Source: an uncultured Bacilli bacterium
GTDB lineage: Bacteria; Bacillota_I; Bacilli_A; RF39; UBA660
Length of the DNA stretch: 22,887 nt
NCBI GenBank assembly: GCA_910587775.1
Contig: CAJUNF010000016.1
Location: 1 to 22,887 of the forward strand
Direction of reading: 5' to 3'
The notes under the pieces were generated by a model. That model saw only the letters and a program-made list of their open reading frames with translations, was not told the DNA's origin and did not search any database. Below are positions 1 through 6,529 of the stretch, piece after piece. The position numbers and the translations under genes are program-made. The number at the start of each line of letters is the position of its first letter. Position 1 is the first letter of the stretch.

Positions 1-12
1 TTAATTAATAGA

Positions 13-77
13 AAACCCATAGAAAAAATCTATGGGTTTGTCTACACTCTGACAAAGTAGCACTAATATGCTACTTT
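13..77. terminator. Tandem hairpins below spoVIF-like gene
   Basis: Two perfect inverted repeats sit side by side. The first pairs 13-23 with 29-39 (11 bp, A-rich loop). The second pairs 54-62 with 69-77 (9 bp, loop 63-68). The second is followed by T residues to position 80 in the plus direction, so it could stop plus-strand transcription entering from the left. The first lies downstream of the minus-strand spoVIF-like gene and is followed on that strand by a moderately T-rich stretch. Together they probably insulate the spoVIF-like gene from its neighbour outside the window. Confidence 0.55.
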
Positions 78-78
78 T

Positions 79-321
79 TTAAAACATTTTTTCAACATTT
101 TTTGGTACTTCATCATTAACAATCGTTTTAATAATCTTATCTTCCCTTTCTTTACTAACAGATTTACCTGTCATTTGACTCAAACTTTGAATGACTTCAC
201 GAAGTGTAGCTTCATCTTTCATATTTCCTTGTTGTAACTTATTTGCAAGAGATAAAATAGTATTTTTATCTACCTTTGTTTTCTTCTCAACTTTTTTAAA
301 AAAAGAATCTCCAAGTTCCAT
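79..321 (-). CDS. spoVIF: Stage VI sporulation protein F-like (SpoVIF/YjcC)
   Basis: An 80-residue, charged, probably all-helical protein with no Cys and no membrane segment. It starts with an FFKKVEKKT block, has a LANKLQQGNMKDEATLRE middle section and ends with SVSKEREDKI and IVNDEVPKN blocks. This order matches my memory of the SpoVIF (YjcC) family of Bacilli, which is needed for spore-coat assembly and spore resistance in B. subtilis. The length fits that family. The ATG start is fixed by AGGAGG at 328-333, six bases upstream. It lies downstream of a small XRE gene on the same strand but is separated from it by a terminator-like hairpin that contains its own ribosome-binding site; a candidate sporulation promoter lies inside that hairpin. 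The family assignment is recognition by eye, so moderately sure. Confidence 0.72.
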   Translation of the reverse strand: MELGDSFFKKVEKKTKVDKNTILSLANKLQQGNMKDEATLREVIQSLSQMTGKSVSKEREDKIIKTIVNDEVPKNVEKMF

Positions 322-366
322 AAAAAACCTCCTACCATAGTATATGATAGGAGGCTAGTTTGTTTC
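322..366 (-). promoter_or_regulatory. Composite terminator / SD / candidate sporulation promoter
   Basis: On the minus strand a 12-bp hairpin (328-339 paired with 343-354, 3-base loop, one G.U pair in RNA) starts at the base after the TAG stop of the XRE gene at 355-564. It is followed by six T residues (327-322), as in an intrinsic terminator. Its 3' arm holds the AGGAGG (333-328) of the spoVIF-like gene. The loop region reads CATATACTA (346-338), which fits the SigK-type -10 CATANNNTA. GAAACA lies 14 bases upstream (366-361). A transcript starting about five bases after the -10 would begin near the SD and lack the 5' arm. Confidence 0.55.
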
Positions 367-564
367 ATGATAAAAAATATCATCTGGTTTTAACTTAAAA
401 ATTGCTGCAATCTCTTTTGCAAGCTGATAAGATATTCTTCGATTATTATGTTCAATTTGCCAATAAAATGCCTTGCATACATTTAATTTGTTCGCCATTT
501 CTTGATAAGTATAATTATGCTTAATACGTAAATTCTTCAACGTAACATTTTCCTTACCTTTCAT
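355..564 (-). CDS. Small XRE-family helix-turn-helix regulator
   Basis: A 69-residue protein that is essentially one Cro/CI-type helix-turn-helix. The pattern LRIKHNYTYQEMANKLNV followed by YWQIEHNNRRIS and LAKEIAAIFKLKPDDIF is typical of XRE regulators, with the HTH over roughly residues 9-45 and the domain ending at about 64. There is no second domain. The ATG is supported by GGAGG at 569-573, five bases upstream. A promoter on the minus strand reads TTGACA (613-608), 18-bp spacer, TATGAT (589-584), giving a very short leader. It is divergent from another XRE gene at 691-960, and an inverted repeat covers both -35 regions. Its stop codon abuts a hairpin with a T tract that should end its transcript before the spoVIF-like gene. 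The regulated genes are not known. Confidence 0.8.
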   Translation of the reverse strand: MKGKENVTLKNLRIKHNYTYQEMANKLNVCKAFYWQIEHNNRRISYQLAKEIAAIFKLKPDDIFYHETN

Positions 565-583
565 AAATCCTCCAAGTTAAAAT

Positions 584-613
584 ATCATATAATAAAAAAT
601 ATTTCTTGTCAAT
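584..613 (-). promoter_or_regulatory. Promoter of small XRE gene
   Basis: Minus-strand TTGACA (613-608), 18-bp spacer, TATGAT (589-584). The SD GGAGG follows at 573-569. The -35 touches one arm of the inverted repeat at 613-644. Confidence 0.65.
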
Positions 614-644
614 TTTGTGTAGTCTTGAATAGGTAGACACAAAA
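613..644. promoter_or_regulatory. Candidate operator between divergent XRE genes
   Basis: Perfect 8-bp inverted repeat TTTTGTGT (613-620) and ACACAAAA (637-644), separated by 16 bases. It lies between two divergent XRE regulator genes and overlaps both predicted -35 elements (608-613 minus, 634-639 plus). This is where a dimeric or tetrameric repressor would control both promoters. The repeat is seen directly; its role is inference. Confidence 0.5.
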
Positions 645-663
645 CTTCATTTCTAAGTATAGT
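634..663 (+). promoter_or_regulatory. Promoter of plus-strand XRE gene
   Basis: TAGACA (634-639), 18-bp spacer, TATAGT (658-663). An AAAGGA ribosome-binding site (676-681) follows before the ATG at 691. Confidence 0.55.
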
Positions 664-690
664 AATAGTAATGCGAAAGGATTTACGGTT

Positions 691-960
691 ATGGAAAACA
701 TTAAAAAAATTATAGGTAGAAATTTAAAATATTTTCGATTTGAATCAGGATTATGCCAAGAAAAATTTTACGAAGAATATAAATTAAACCCCAAATATAT
801 GGCTTGTGTAGAACGAGGAGAAATCAATGTATCCGTCGAATTTTTAAACAATTTAGCAGAGTTACTAGATAAAGATATTATCGATTTTTTTAACACAGAT
901 CCAGACCGTATCATAAAAGAAAAACGCATCGATTCAAAAAAAGAAAGCTTAAAAAATTAA
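691..960 (+). CDS. Small XRE-family helix-turn-helix regulator
   Basis: An 89-residue protein with one Cro/CI-like helix-turn-helix over about residues 8-66. The pattern is IIGRNLKYFRFESGLCQEKF, then YMACVERGEINVSVEFLNNL and AELLDKDIIDFF. The last 20 residues are a lysine-rich tail. The first helix lacks the usual short hydrophobic AxxxG form, but the spacing and the E-RGE block support the fold. It is one of few plus-strand genes here and is divergent from the 69-residue XRE gene at 355-564. A palindromic site lies between the two, which suggests auto- or cross-regulation. Its stop codon is inside a bidirectional terminator shared with the D-Ala-D-Ala ligase gene. No target genes can be named. 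Confidence 0.78.
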   Translation: MENIKKIIGRNLKYFRFESGLCQEKFYEEYKLNPKYMACVERGEINVSVEFLNNLAELLDKDIIDFFNTDPDRIIKEKRIDSKKESLKN

Positions 961-969
961 GCTTTTTTT
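944..969. terminator. Bidirectional terminator, XRE gene / ddl
   Basis: Perfect 9-bp stem (944-952 with 957-965) with an AAAA loop, flanked by T residues to 969 on the plus side and by A residues (T on the minus strand) to the left. It serves the converging XRE gene and the cell-wall operon. Confidence 0.8.
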
Positions 970-2155
970 ATTTTGTTTTAAGTTTTCCTTTTGAACCCTT
1001 AAGTCCACCAAAATTTTGTAAAATATTTGTTTCAAAGCAAGTTGTTTTCTTCTCTTTATTTTTAAACGACTTAATTCCAAGTACAATAAGTTCATCTAAT
1101 ACATCACAATATTTTTTCCCTTTAGGTTCCCACAAATAGAAAGCTAAAGAACCAGGAATAATATTAGGTTCATTTACGTAAACTTTTTTCTGTTTTTTAT
1201 CAATCAAAAAATCAATACGACATAAACCACTTAAATTAAGAGCACGAAAAACTTCTAAACTAAACTTCTCTACATTACTTTGTAATTCTTGATCTAATTT
1301 CGCTGGAATAATACGACTTGTGTTTACCATGCCTTTACTAGAACCACTATTTTTGCCTTCTCCAACATATTTATCATCAAAAGTTAAAATATTATGAGAA
1401 CTCATTACCTCTTCAATAACACTAACAGATTGAATTTCTTCACTACCAATAACACTACAATTTACTTCTGTTAAATCTAAAATAGCTTTCTCAACAATAA
1501 CTTTAGCATCATACAAAAATGCTTCTTCTAAAGAGTTTTTTAATGCTTCTTCATCTTTTGCGAAACTTATTCCTACACTACTTCCTAAATGAGCTGGTTT
1601 AACAACAACAGGATATCCAATTTTCTCTATTTCTTTTAAATATTTTTCTGTACAAACAAGATAATCATTTTCATAAAACCAAACATAAGGAACAATTGGA
1701 ATATCACAAGAAGCAAATACTTGTTTCATTAAAACCTTATCTTGTCCAAGACTGGCACCTAAAACACTACTTCCAACATAAGGAACTCCTATCGTTTCTA
1801 AAAATCCAACCAAAGAACCATCTTCGACATTTTGACCATGAACTATAGGAAATGCTACATCAATTTTTTCAATCACTTTTTTAAACATCCCACTTGTTTG
1901 CAATAAACAAAACTCTTGACCTAAATTACACAAAATAACAGGATTAGCAATCTTTTTTAAAGACTCTAAATCACTATAATTTTTAATATCAAACAAATTT
2001 TTTCCGGTATACCATACACGCTCTTTTGAAATATAAATTGGAACCACTTCATATTTTTCTTTATTAATATTTTGAATAGCTTGTAAAGCAGAAATAACAC
2101 TCACCTCATGCTCTACACTTGGTCCTCCAAAAATAACACCAACTTTTATTTTCAT
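968..2155 (-). CDS. ddl: D-alanine--D-alanine ligase (variant pocket)
   Basis: An ATP-grasp ligase of 395 residues that should join two D-amino acids for the peptidoglycan stem in the cytoplasm. Visible motifs: GGPSVEHEVSV at 11-20, HGQNVEDGSLVG at 106-117, VVVKPAHLGSSVGIS at 184-198, CRIDFLID at 312-319, and Mg-binding NEPN at 328-331. The ATG at 2155 is chosen because AAGGA lies just upstream; an upstream in-frame extension would run into murF. Two features are unusual. The usual NTLPGFT-type segment is NIIPGSLAFYLW (331-342), and the omega-loop (about 257-283) lacks the canonical tyrosine-rich YDY block. I recall similar IPGSLAFYLW forms in other Firmicutes, so it may be a real subfamily. 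It is last in the hydrolase-murF-ddl operon, 16 bases after murF. D-Ala-D-Ala is the default product; another D-Ala-D-X product cannot be excluded. Confidence 0.85.
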   Translation of the reverse strand: MKIKVGVIFGGPSVEHEVSVISALQAIQNINKEKYEVVPIYISKERVWYTGKNLFDIKNYSDLESLKKIANPVILCNLGQEFCLLQTSGMFKKVIEKIDVAFPIVHGQNVEDGSLVGFLETIGVPYVGSSVLGASLGQDKVLMKQVFASCDIPIVPYVWFYENDYLVCTEKYLKEIEKIGYPVVVKPAHLGSSVGISFAKDEEALKNSLEEAFLYDAKVIVEKAILDLTEVNCSVIGSEEIQSVSVIEEVMSSHNILTFDDKYVGEGKNSGSSKGMVNTSRIIPAKLDQELQSNVEKFSLEVFRALNLSGLCRIDFLIDKKQKKVYVNEPNIIPGSLAFYLWEPKGKKYCDVLDELIVLGIKSFKNKEKKTTCFETNILQNFGGLKGSKGKLKTK

Positions 2156-2171
2156 AAGATTCCTTCTTTCT

Positions 2172-3755
2172 TTATTCATTATAGATATCTGGTAAATCAT
2201 TTTCAAGTAAAATATAGGTATGAATATCTTTTCTCTTTAATGTTTCAATAATTTGAAAAGCTTTTACTACATCATTAATTACTTGAATCTTTTCATCAGA
2301 ATATCCTGCTTCTTTTAAACCCTCTAAAATAGGTTTCGTTTGTTCTTCTCCAACTAAAATAACATAATCTGCTACTTCACTTATTTGTTTTCCAAATTCT
2401 TTATTATAATCATATTGCTTACTACCAAGTTCAATCATTCCTGGAGTTACTACAATACGTAACCCCTCCATTAAATTTAATACATCAAGTGCCATTTTAG
2501 ACCCAATTGGATTAGAATTATAAGCATCATCAATAATTGTATCATTAACACGATTTTTTAACTCTAAACGATGCGTAATTGGTGTTATTTTTTGTACACC
2601 TTGCTCGAGCTCCTTCATACTCATACCTAAATGCCACCCAAAAGCAATTCCGGCTAATATATTATATATATTTGCGTTACCGAGTAACTTCGTATGAAAT
2701 GTATGTGTTTTAGAAATACTTTTAAACGTAACATCAAATGTCATTCCAGATGAATTCATTTTAATATTATGTGCAAATAAATCCGCTTTCTTATTATCAA
2801 TTCCAATCCACAAAATAGGACAATCATTTTTTAATTGATAACTAGATTGCCATGGATCATCAAGATTCAAAATACCTAAACCATCTTTTGGTAAAGATTC
2901 AATCAGCTCAAACTTTCCTTTTTGAATATTTTCTTGACTTCCAAACGTTTCTAAATGAGCAGTTCCAATATTGGTTAAAATACCATACTTTGGATGCACA
3001 AAATCACAAAGTAGCTTTATTCTCCCCTTTTTAAAAGCACCCATCTCAGCAATAAAGAAATCTTCAAACTTATCTAAATAATTATTAATCGATAAAATAA
3101 GACCATATTGCGTATTATAATTCTTAGGTGTAGCAAATGTATTATATTTCACACTTAAAATATCTCTTAATATATTTTTACTACTCGTCTTACCATAACT
3201 TCCTGTAATTCCGATAACTTCTATATATTTCATATCCACAAGCTTTTTCATAGCTTTACTTTTATAATAATGAAATACATATGCTTCAATAGGACGATTT
3301 ATAATATTTGCAAGATAAATAACAAAAAAATGAATAAATACCAAAAATGATAAACAAATATAATAAACATATAAATTAGAAGTAAAATAATACACAACGA
3401 TAGGAATGAAATAAACTACACCAATTGTTACTATTAATCGCTTTAACCGGCTGGTAACTTTCAAAGGAATCTTAACTTGTTCCTTATGACGCTTTTCCAA
3501 ATAAAAGACAATTAACAAAAGATACCAAAGATTAAAGTAAAGTAAAAAATCAGTTTGATAAAAATAAACAATAATATTTCCTAAAAACATAATTAAATCA
3601 AAAATAGAAAACAGTCTTCCAATTTTTCCAAATCCCCACTTAATATAACGATTATTTTCATTATAAAAATTTTGTTGCAAAGAAAGTAGTAATTTACGCT
3701 GTTTTATAAAAACATACAAATAAATAAGAAAACTACTAATAAGATAATAATTCAT
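2172..3755 (-). CDS. murF: Membrane-anchored MurF-type Mur ligase
   Basis: A 527-residue ATP-dependent Mur ligase. Residues 1-150 hold about five hydrophobic segments (near 3-17, 52-68, 70-87, 104-123, 127-150) where ordinary MurF has its soluble UDP-binding domain. The catalytic part follows: P-loop GITGSYGKTSS (182-192), NYNTQYG (212-218), TNIGTAHLETFGS (261-273), HRLELK (395-400) and the MurF signature DDAYNSNP (409-416), then the C-terminal domain. It should add the terminal D-Ala-D-Ala type dipeptide to UDP-MurNAc-tripeptide, or act on a lipid-linked or related substrate at the membrane. The ATG is supported by GTGAGGT, which overlaps the stop of the preceding hydrolase gene, so the two are translationally coupled. 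ddl follows directly. The MurF assignment rests on DDAYNSNP plus the ddl neighbour. Confidence 0.82.
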   Translation of the reverse strand: MNYYLISSFLIYLYVFIKQRKLLLSLQQNFYNENNRYIKWGFGKIGRLFSIFDLIMFLGNIIVYFYQTDFLLYFNLWYLLLIVFYLEKRHKEQVKIPLKVTSRLKRLIVTIGVVYFIPIVVYYFTSNLYVYYICLSFLVFIHFFVIYLANIINRPIEAYVFHYYKSKAMKKLVDMKYIEVIGITGSYGKTSSKNILRDILSVKYNTFATPKNYNTQYGLILSINNYLDKFEDFFIAEMGAFKKGRIKLLCDFVHPKYGILTNIGTAHLETFGSQENIQKGKFELIESLPKDGLGILNLDDPWQSSYQLKNDCPILWIGIDNKKADLFAHNIKMNSSGMTFDVTFKSISKTHTFHTKLLGNANIYNILAGIAFGWHLGMSMKELEQGVQKITPITHRLELKNRVNDTIIDDAYNSNPIGSKMALDVLNLMEGLRIVVTPGMIELGSKQYDYNKEFGKQISEVADYVILVGEEQTKPILEGLKEAGYSDEKIQVINDVVKAFQIIETLKRKDIHTYILLENDLPDIYNE

Positions 3756-3759
3756 ACAT

Positions 3760-4497
3760 TTACCTCACTTCAAAGAAACTATCTAAAACATTATGAACAT
3801 CACATATTCGTTCTAAATATGCATAATGTGTAGCTCCTTCATACACAACAACACCTGAATCTTTTACAAGTTCTTCAAGCTCATAAGCTCTAGAAAGAGG
3901 TACTGCAGTATCTAAGCTACCCCAAATAAACAAAGTTGGACAAGTAATTTTTCGCACATCTTCCGTAATATCTAAATTAACAGTTTGTACTAATACACCA
4001 CGCATTACTTCACTTGCATTTTTATAATCACTTGACCCTATATAATTTTTCATAATATTTGCAATCGGACGTAAAAAAAAGATCTTTTTAAATTTTTTAT
4101 AAACCATATTTTTGAAAGGTAACTTTTTCATTTCCTTACAGTATGGACTTCCAAAACACACAAGTTTTTCTACAGAATACAAAGAACTATAAACCAAAGC
4201 TACTTTTCCTCCGAAAGAATGTCCAACTAAAATTACTTTTTGAATAGAAAAAGATAACAAAAAATCATGAAGAAAAGTTGCATACTCATAAACTGTCCAA
4301 GCATGCTTTGGTTCTTCACTCTCTCCAAAACCAGGTAAATCTAAAACTAAAGTATTAAATTTTTCCACATAAAAATCCTGTAAAGGCTTCATCATTTGAA
4401 TATTTTGTCCCCAACCATGTAAAAAAACTAAAGTAGTATCTGCTTTTATATTTTGATAAACATAATTTACTAAAACATTGTTTACTTTTTTTTTCAT
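3760..4497 (-). CDS. Alpha/beta hydrolase
   Basis: A 245-residue single-domain alpha/beta hydrolase. Visible elements: HGWGQ (27-31, oxyanion region), nucleophile elbow GHSFGG with Ser94, the acid Asp196 in IWGSLDTAVP, and His224 in GATHYAY. The triad is therefore complete and in the right order, with a lid of about residues 120-165. There is no signal peptide, so it is probably cytoplasmic. The ATG at 4497 is preferred because GGAGGG lies at 4505-4510; an upstream start would place the SD inside the gene. It is first of three genes with murF (stop and start four bases apart) and ddl, so a link to cell-wall precursors is likely, but the substrate cannot be read from the sequence. A minus-strand TATAAT at 4566-4561 is a possible -10, without a clear -35. 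Confidence 0.82.
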   Translation of the reverse strand: MKKKVNNVLVNYVYQNIKADTTLVFLHGWGQNIQMMKPLQDFYVEKFNTLVLDLPGFGESEEPKHAWTVYEYATFLHDFLLSFSIQKVILVGHSFGGKVALVYSSLYSVEKLVCFGSPYCKEMKKLPFKNMVYKKFKKIFFLRPIANIMKNYIGSSDYKNASEVMRGVLVQTVNLDITEDVRKITCPTLFIWGSLDTAVPLSRAYELEELVKDSGVVVYEGATHYAYLERICDVHNVLDSFFEVR

Positions 4498-4560
4498 AGT
4501 AATACCCTCCAAACCACGGAATAATGAAGACAAAATTCCCCATTTTTATTACTAATAATC

Positions 4561-4566
4561 ATTATA
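4561..4566 (-). promoter_or_regulatory. Possible -10 of hydrolase-murF-ddl operon
   Basis: Minus-strand TATAAT (4566-4561), about 60 bases before the operon's first ATG. No good -35 is seen at the usual spacing. Confidence 0.3.
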
Positions 4567-4625
4567 AATGTACCATGACTTTACACTTTTTGCAACTTTC
4601 GAGTGTTTTTTTACTATTATTAGTA

Positions 4626-4631
4626 TATAAT
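4626..4631 (+). promoter_or_regulatory. Possible -10 of 164-residue protein gene
   Basis: TATAAT directly upstream of the AAGAGGTG ribosome-binding site for a TTG start at 4659. No convincing -35. It argues against the longer reading frame starting at 4524. Confidence 0.4.
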
Positions 4632-4658
4632 ATTCAACAAAAGAAAAGAGGTGCCAAT

Positions 4659-5153
4659 TTGTTAAACCCATCAGATATAATTCCAATAAATAAAGCTGTA
4701 ATAACTATCGTTTATAGTGAATACTACTATCATATCATTCATCAAATTACAAATGTAAAAGGAAAAACACAACATGAAGATTATAATAGAAGCTTAAGTT
4801 CATTAATGTCAGAGGATTTATACTTTTCAATTCATTTTCCATATGAAACTGAAAAATTAGCGAAAGATGACCATTTAGCGATCATGATTCAAAATCCAGG
4901 ATATCAATCTTCTGAAATTGATTATGTAATCTTTTTTCCAGAAAACCCAGATAGCTTTCAACTAAATTTCTTAGATTCTCAAGAACAATATTTCCAAAGT
5001 GCAAGAGAAATTAATTTTGAAAGATATAACAAAAGCGATAATTCATTTTATAATCTTCATTCAAAACGAAAAAATGATTATCAAAAATACAAAGAGTATT
5101 TAGAAGCTTTAAAAAAAGAAAATATATCTAGACAACGAAAAATAGAACTTTAA
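4659..5153 (+). CDS. Unknown protein, TTG start
   Basis: A 164-residue protein I do not recognise. The frame is open from an ATG at 4524, but TTG at 4659 is preferred: AAGAGGTG ends five bases before it, and a TATAAT lies between 4524 and this start. The product has no signal peptide or membrane segment once started here. The first two thirds look like a mixed alpha/beta domain with many aromatic residues (YSEYYYHII, YFSIHFPYE, YVIFFPENP). The last 40 residues are Lys/Tyr/Glu-rich and probably a helix. It stands alone between two minus-strand operons, divergent from the hydrolase gene and convergent with der, with which it shares a terminator. No function is proposed. Confidence 0.65.
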   Translation: MLNPSDIIPINKAVITIVYSEYYYHIIHQITNVKGKTQHEDYNRSLSSLMSEDLYFSIHFPYETEKLAKDDHLAIMIQNPGYQSSEIDYVIFFPENPDSFQLNFLDSQEQYFQSAREINFERYNKSDNSFYNLHSKRKNDYQKYKEYLEALKKENISRQRKIEL

Positions 5154-5171
5154 AAATAAAGTTCTATTTTT
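5138..5171. terminator. Bidirectional terminator, unknown gene / der
   Basis: Perfect 15-bp stem (5138-5152 with 5157-5171), AAAA loop, with A- and T-runs on the outer arms. It contains the stop codons of both convergent genes. Confidence 0.85.
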
Positions 5172-6471
5172 CTGTCTTATTCTTAAATTTTAAAATAATT
5201 GGAGTTCCCGTTAAATCAAAGTTCCCTCGAATTTTATTTTCCAAATAACGTTCATAGCTAAAATGAACTAAACCTTTATTATTTACTTGAAATGTAAATT
5301 TAGGAGGTTTACAATCAGTTTGCGAAACATAATATATTTTCAAACGTTTTCCTTTATAAGAAGGAGCTTCATGAAGTCTAGTAGCTTCTTCAATAACATT
5401 ATTAAGCTGACTTGTCATAATTTCTTTTCTATTATTTTCATATGCATTAATAATTTCAGGCATTAACGTATGAATTCTCTTTTTTGTAAGAGCAGATAAA
5501 AAAACTACTTCTACATATCTTAAAAACTGAAACTCATAATAAAGTTTTTCTTTCCACTTTTTAATTTCTTGATCAGGATTTTTAACTGTATCCCATTTAT
5601 TTACTACTAAAACAAGACCTTTTCCAGCTTCCTCTGCAAAAGATACGATATGCTTATCATGTTCTTTTATCCCATCTTCTGCATCGATAATTAAAACACA
5701 CACATCACTTCGCTCAATTGCCTTCATACTTCTAAGTAAACTGTATTTTTCTATACTTTCGTAAATTCGGCCTTTTTTTCGAATTCCAGCTGTATCAATC
5801 ACAACATAATCTTCACCATGATATGTAAAACGAGTATCTATTGCATCTCTTGTAGTTCCAGCAATATTACTAACAATACTTCTCTCCTCATTTAAAAGTG
5901 CATTTACTAAACTACTTTTTCCTACATTTGGTCTTCCAATAAAACAAAACTTACAAATATCTTCCTCTTCTTTTTGATTAATCTTAAAATCTTTTGTAAT
6001 TTCTTCTAATAAATTATCAAAGCCAAGTTTATGAGAAGCAGACACTCCAATTATTGTTTCAAAACCAAGCTCATAAAACGAATAAACTAAATCCATGCGT
6101 GATTGATTATCAATTTTATTTACAACAACAATTACGTCTTTTCCACTCTTTTTTAATAAATCTCGAATACGATAATCATTTTCATTTAAATCTGATTTTC
6201 CATCAACTACAAACAATACTAAATCAGCTTCATCAATCGCAAAAGTAGCTTGTACCAAAATATCTTCTTTAAAATCATTATGACCTAAATCAAGACCACC
6301 TGTATCAATTAAAAAGAAAGATTTTTCCTTATAATTTACAGTTCCATAAATACGATCTCTAGTAATTCCTGGAGTATCCATAATTATGGCTTTATCCTCT
6401 TTAATAAGACGATTAAAAATGGAACTTTTTCCTACATTTGGTCTTCCTATTAAACAAACGGTTTGCAACAC
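5164..6471 (-). CDS. der: Ribosome-assembly GTPase Der (EngA)
   Basis: A 435-residue double-GTPase needed for 50S subunit maturation. The first G domain has GRPNVGKSS (9-17), DTPGITRDR (32-40), DTGG (56-59) and NKID (118-121). The second has GRPNVGKSS (179-187), GTTRD (205-209), DTAGIRKKGR (226-235) and NKWD (291-294). The KH-like C-terminal domain runs from about 345 to the end. Length and order match the family. The start is GTG at 6471, backed by AAAGGGG at 6479-6485 and a clear upstream promoter. It may also be read through from the prepilin-like gene just upstream. Its stop codon lies inside the terminator shared with the convergent gene. Confidence 0.97.
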   Translation of the reverse strand: MLQTVCLIGRPNVGKSSIFNRLIKEDKAIIMDTPGITRDRIYGTVNYKEKSFFLIDTGGLDLGHNDFKEDILVQATFAIDEADLVLFVVDGKSDLNENDYRIRDLLKKSGKDVIVVVNKIDNQSRMDLVYSFYELGFETIIGVSASHKLGFDNLLEEITKDFKINQKEEEDICKFCFIGRPNVGKSSLVNALLNEERSIVSNIAGTTRDAIDTRFTYHGEDYVVIDTAGIRKKGRIYESIEKYSLLRSMKAIERSDVCVLIIDAEDGIKEHDKHIVSFAEEAGKGLVLVVNKWDTVKNPDQEIKKWKEKLYYEFQFLRYVEVVFLSALTKKRIHTLMPEIINAYENNRKEIMTSQLNNVIEEATRLHEAPSYKGKRLKIYYVSQTDCKPPKFTFQVNNKGLVHFSYERYLENKIRGNFDLTGTPIILKFKNKTEK

Positions 6472-6499
6472 TACTCATCCCCTTTCAAATAAGGATCTT

Positions 6500-6528
6500 A
6501 TTCTAACACAGAACAAAAAATCTTGCAA
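6500..6528 (-). promoter_or_regulatory. Promoter of der
   Basis: Minus-strand TTGCAA (6528-6523), exactly 17-bp spacer, TAGAAT (6505-6500). It sits in the gap between the prepilin-like gene's stop and the GTG of der. Confidence 0.7.
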
Positions 6529-6529
6529 A

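Noticed and set aside
355..960. Phage immunity region
   Set aside because: Divergent XRE genes suggest it, but there is no integrase, attachment repeat or other phage gene nearby.
2156..2206. 17-residue N-terminal extension of ddl
   Set aside because: It overlaps the end of murF and would include the SD of the ATG at 2155; Ddl proteins start right before the KVGVIFGG strand.
2852..3034. Plus-strand open frame inside murF
   Set aside because: No SD, antisense to conserved Mur ligase motifs; composition effect of the real gene.
4524..4658. N-terminal extension of the 164-residue protein with a hydrophobic segment
   Set aside because: The hydrophobic stretch would contain the gene's own -10 and SD; the TTG at 4659 is better placed.
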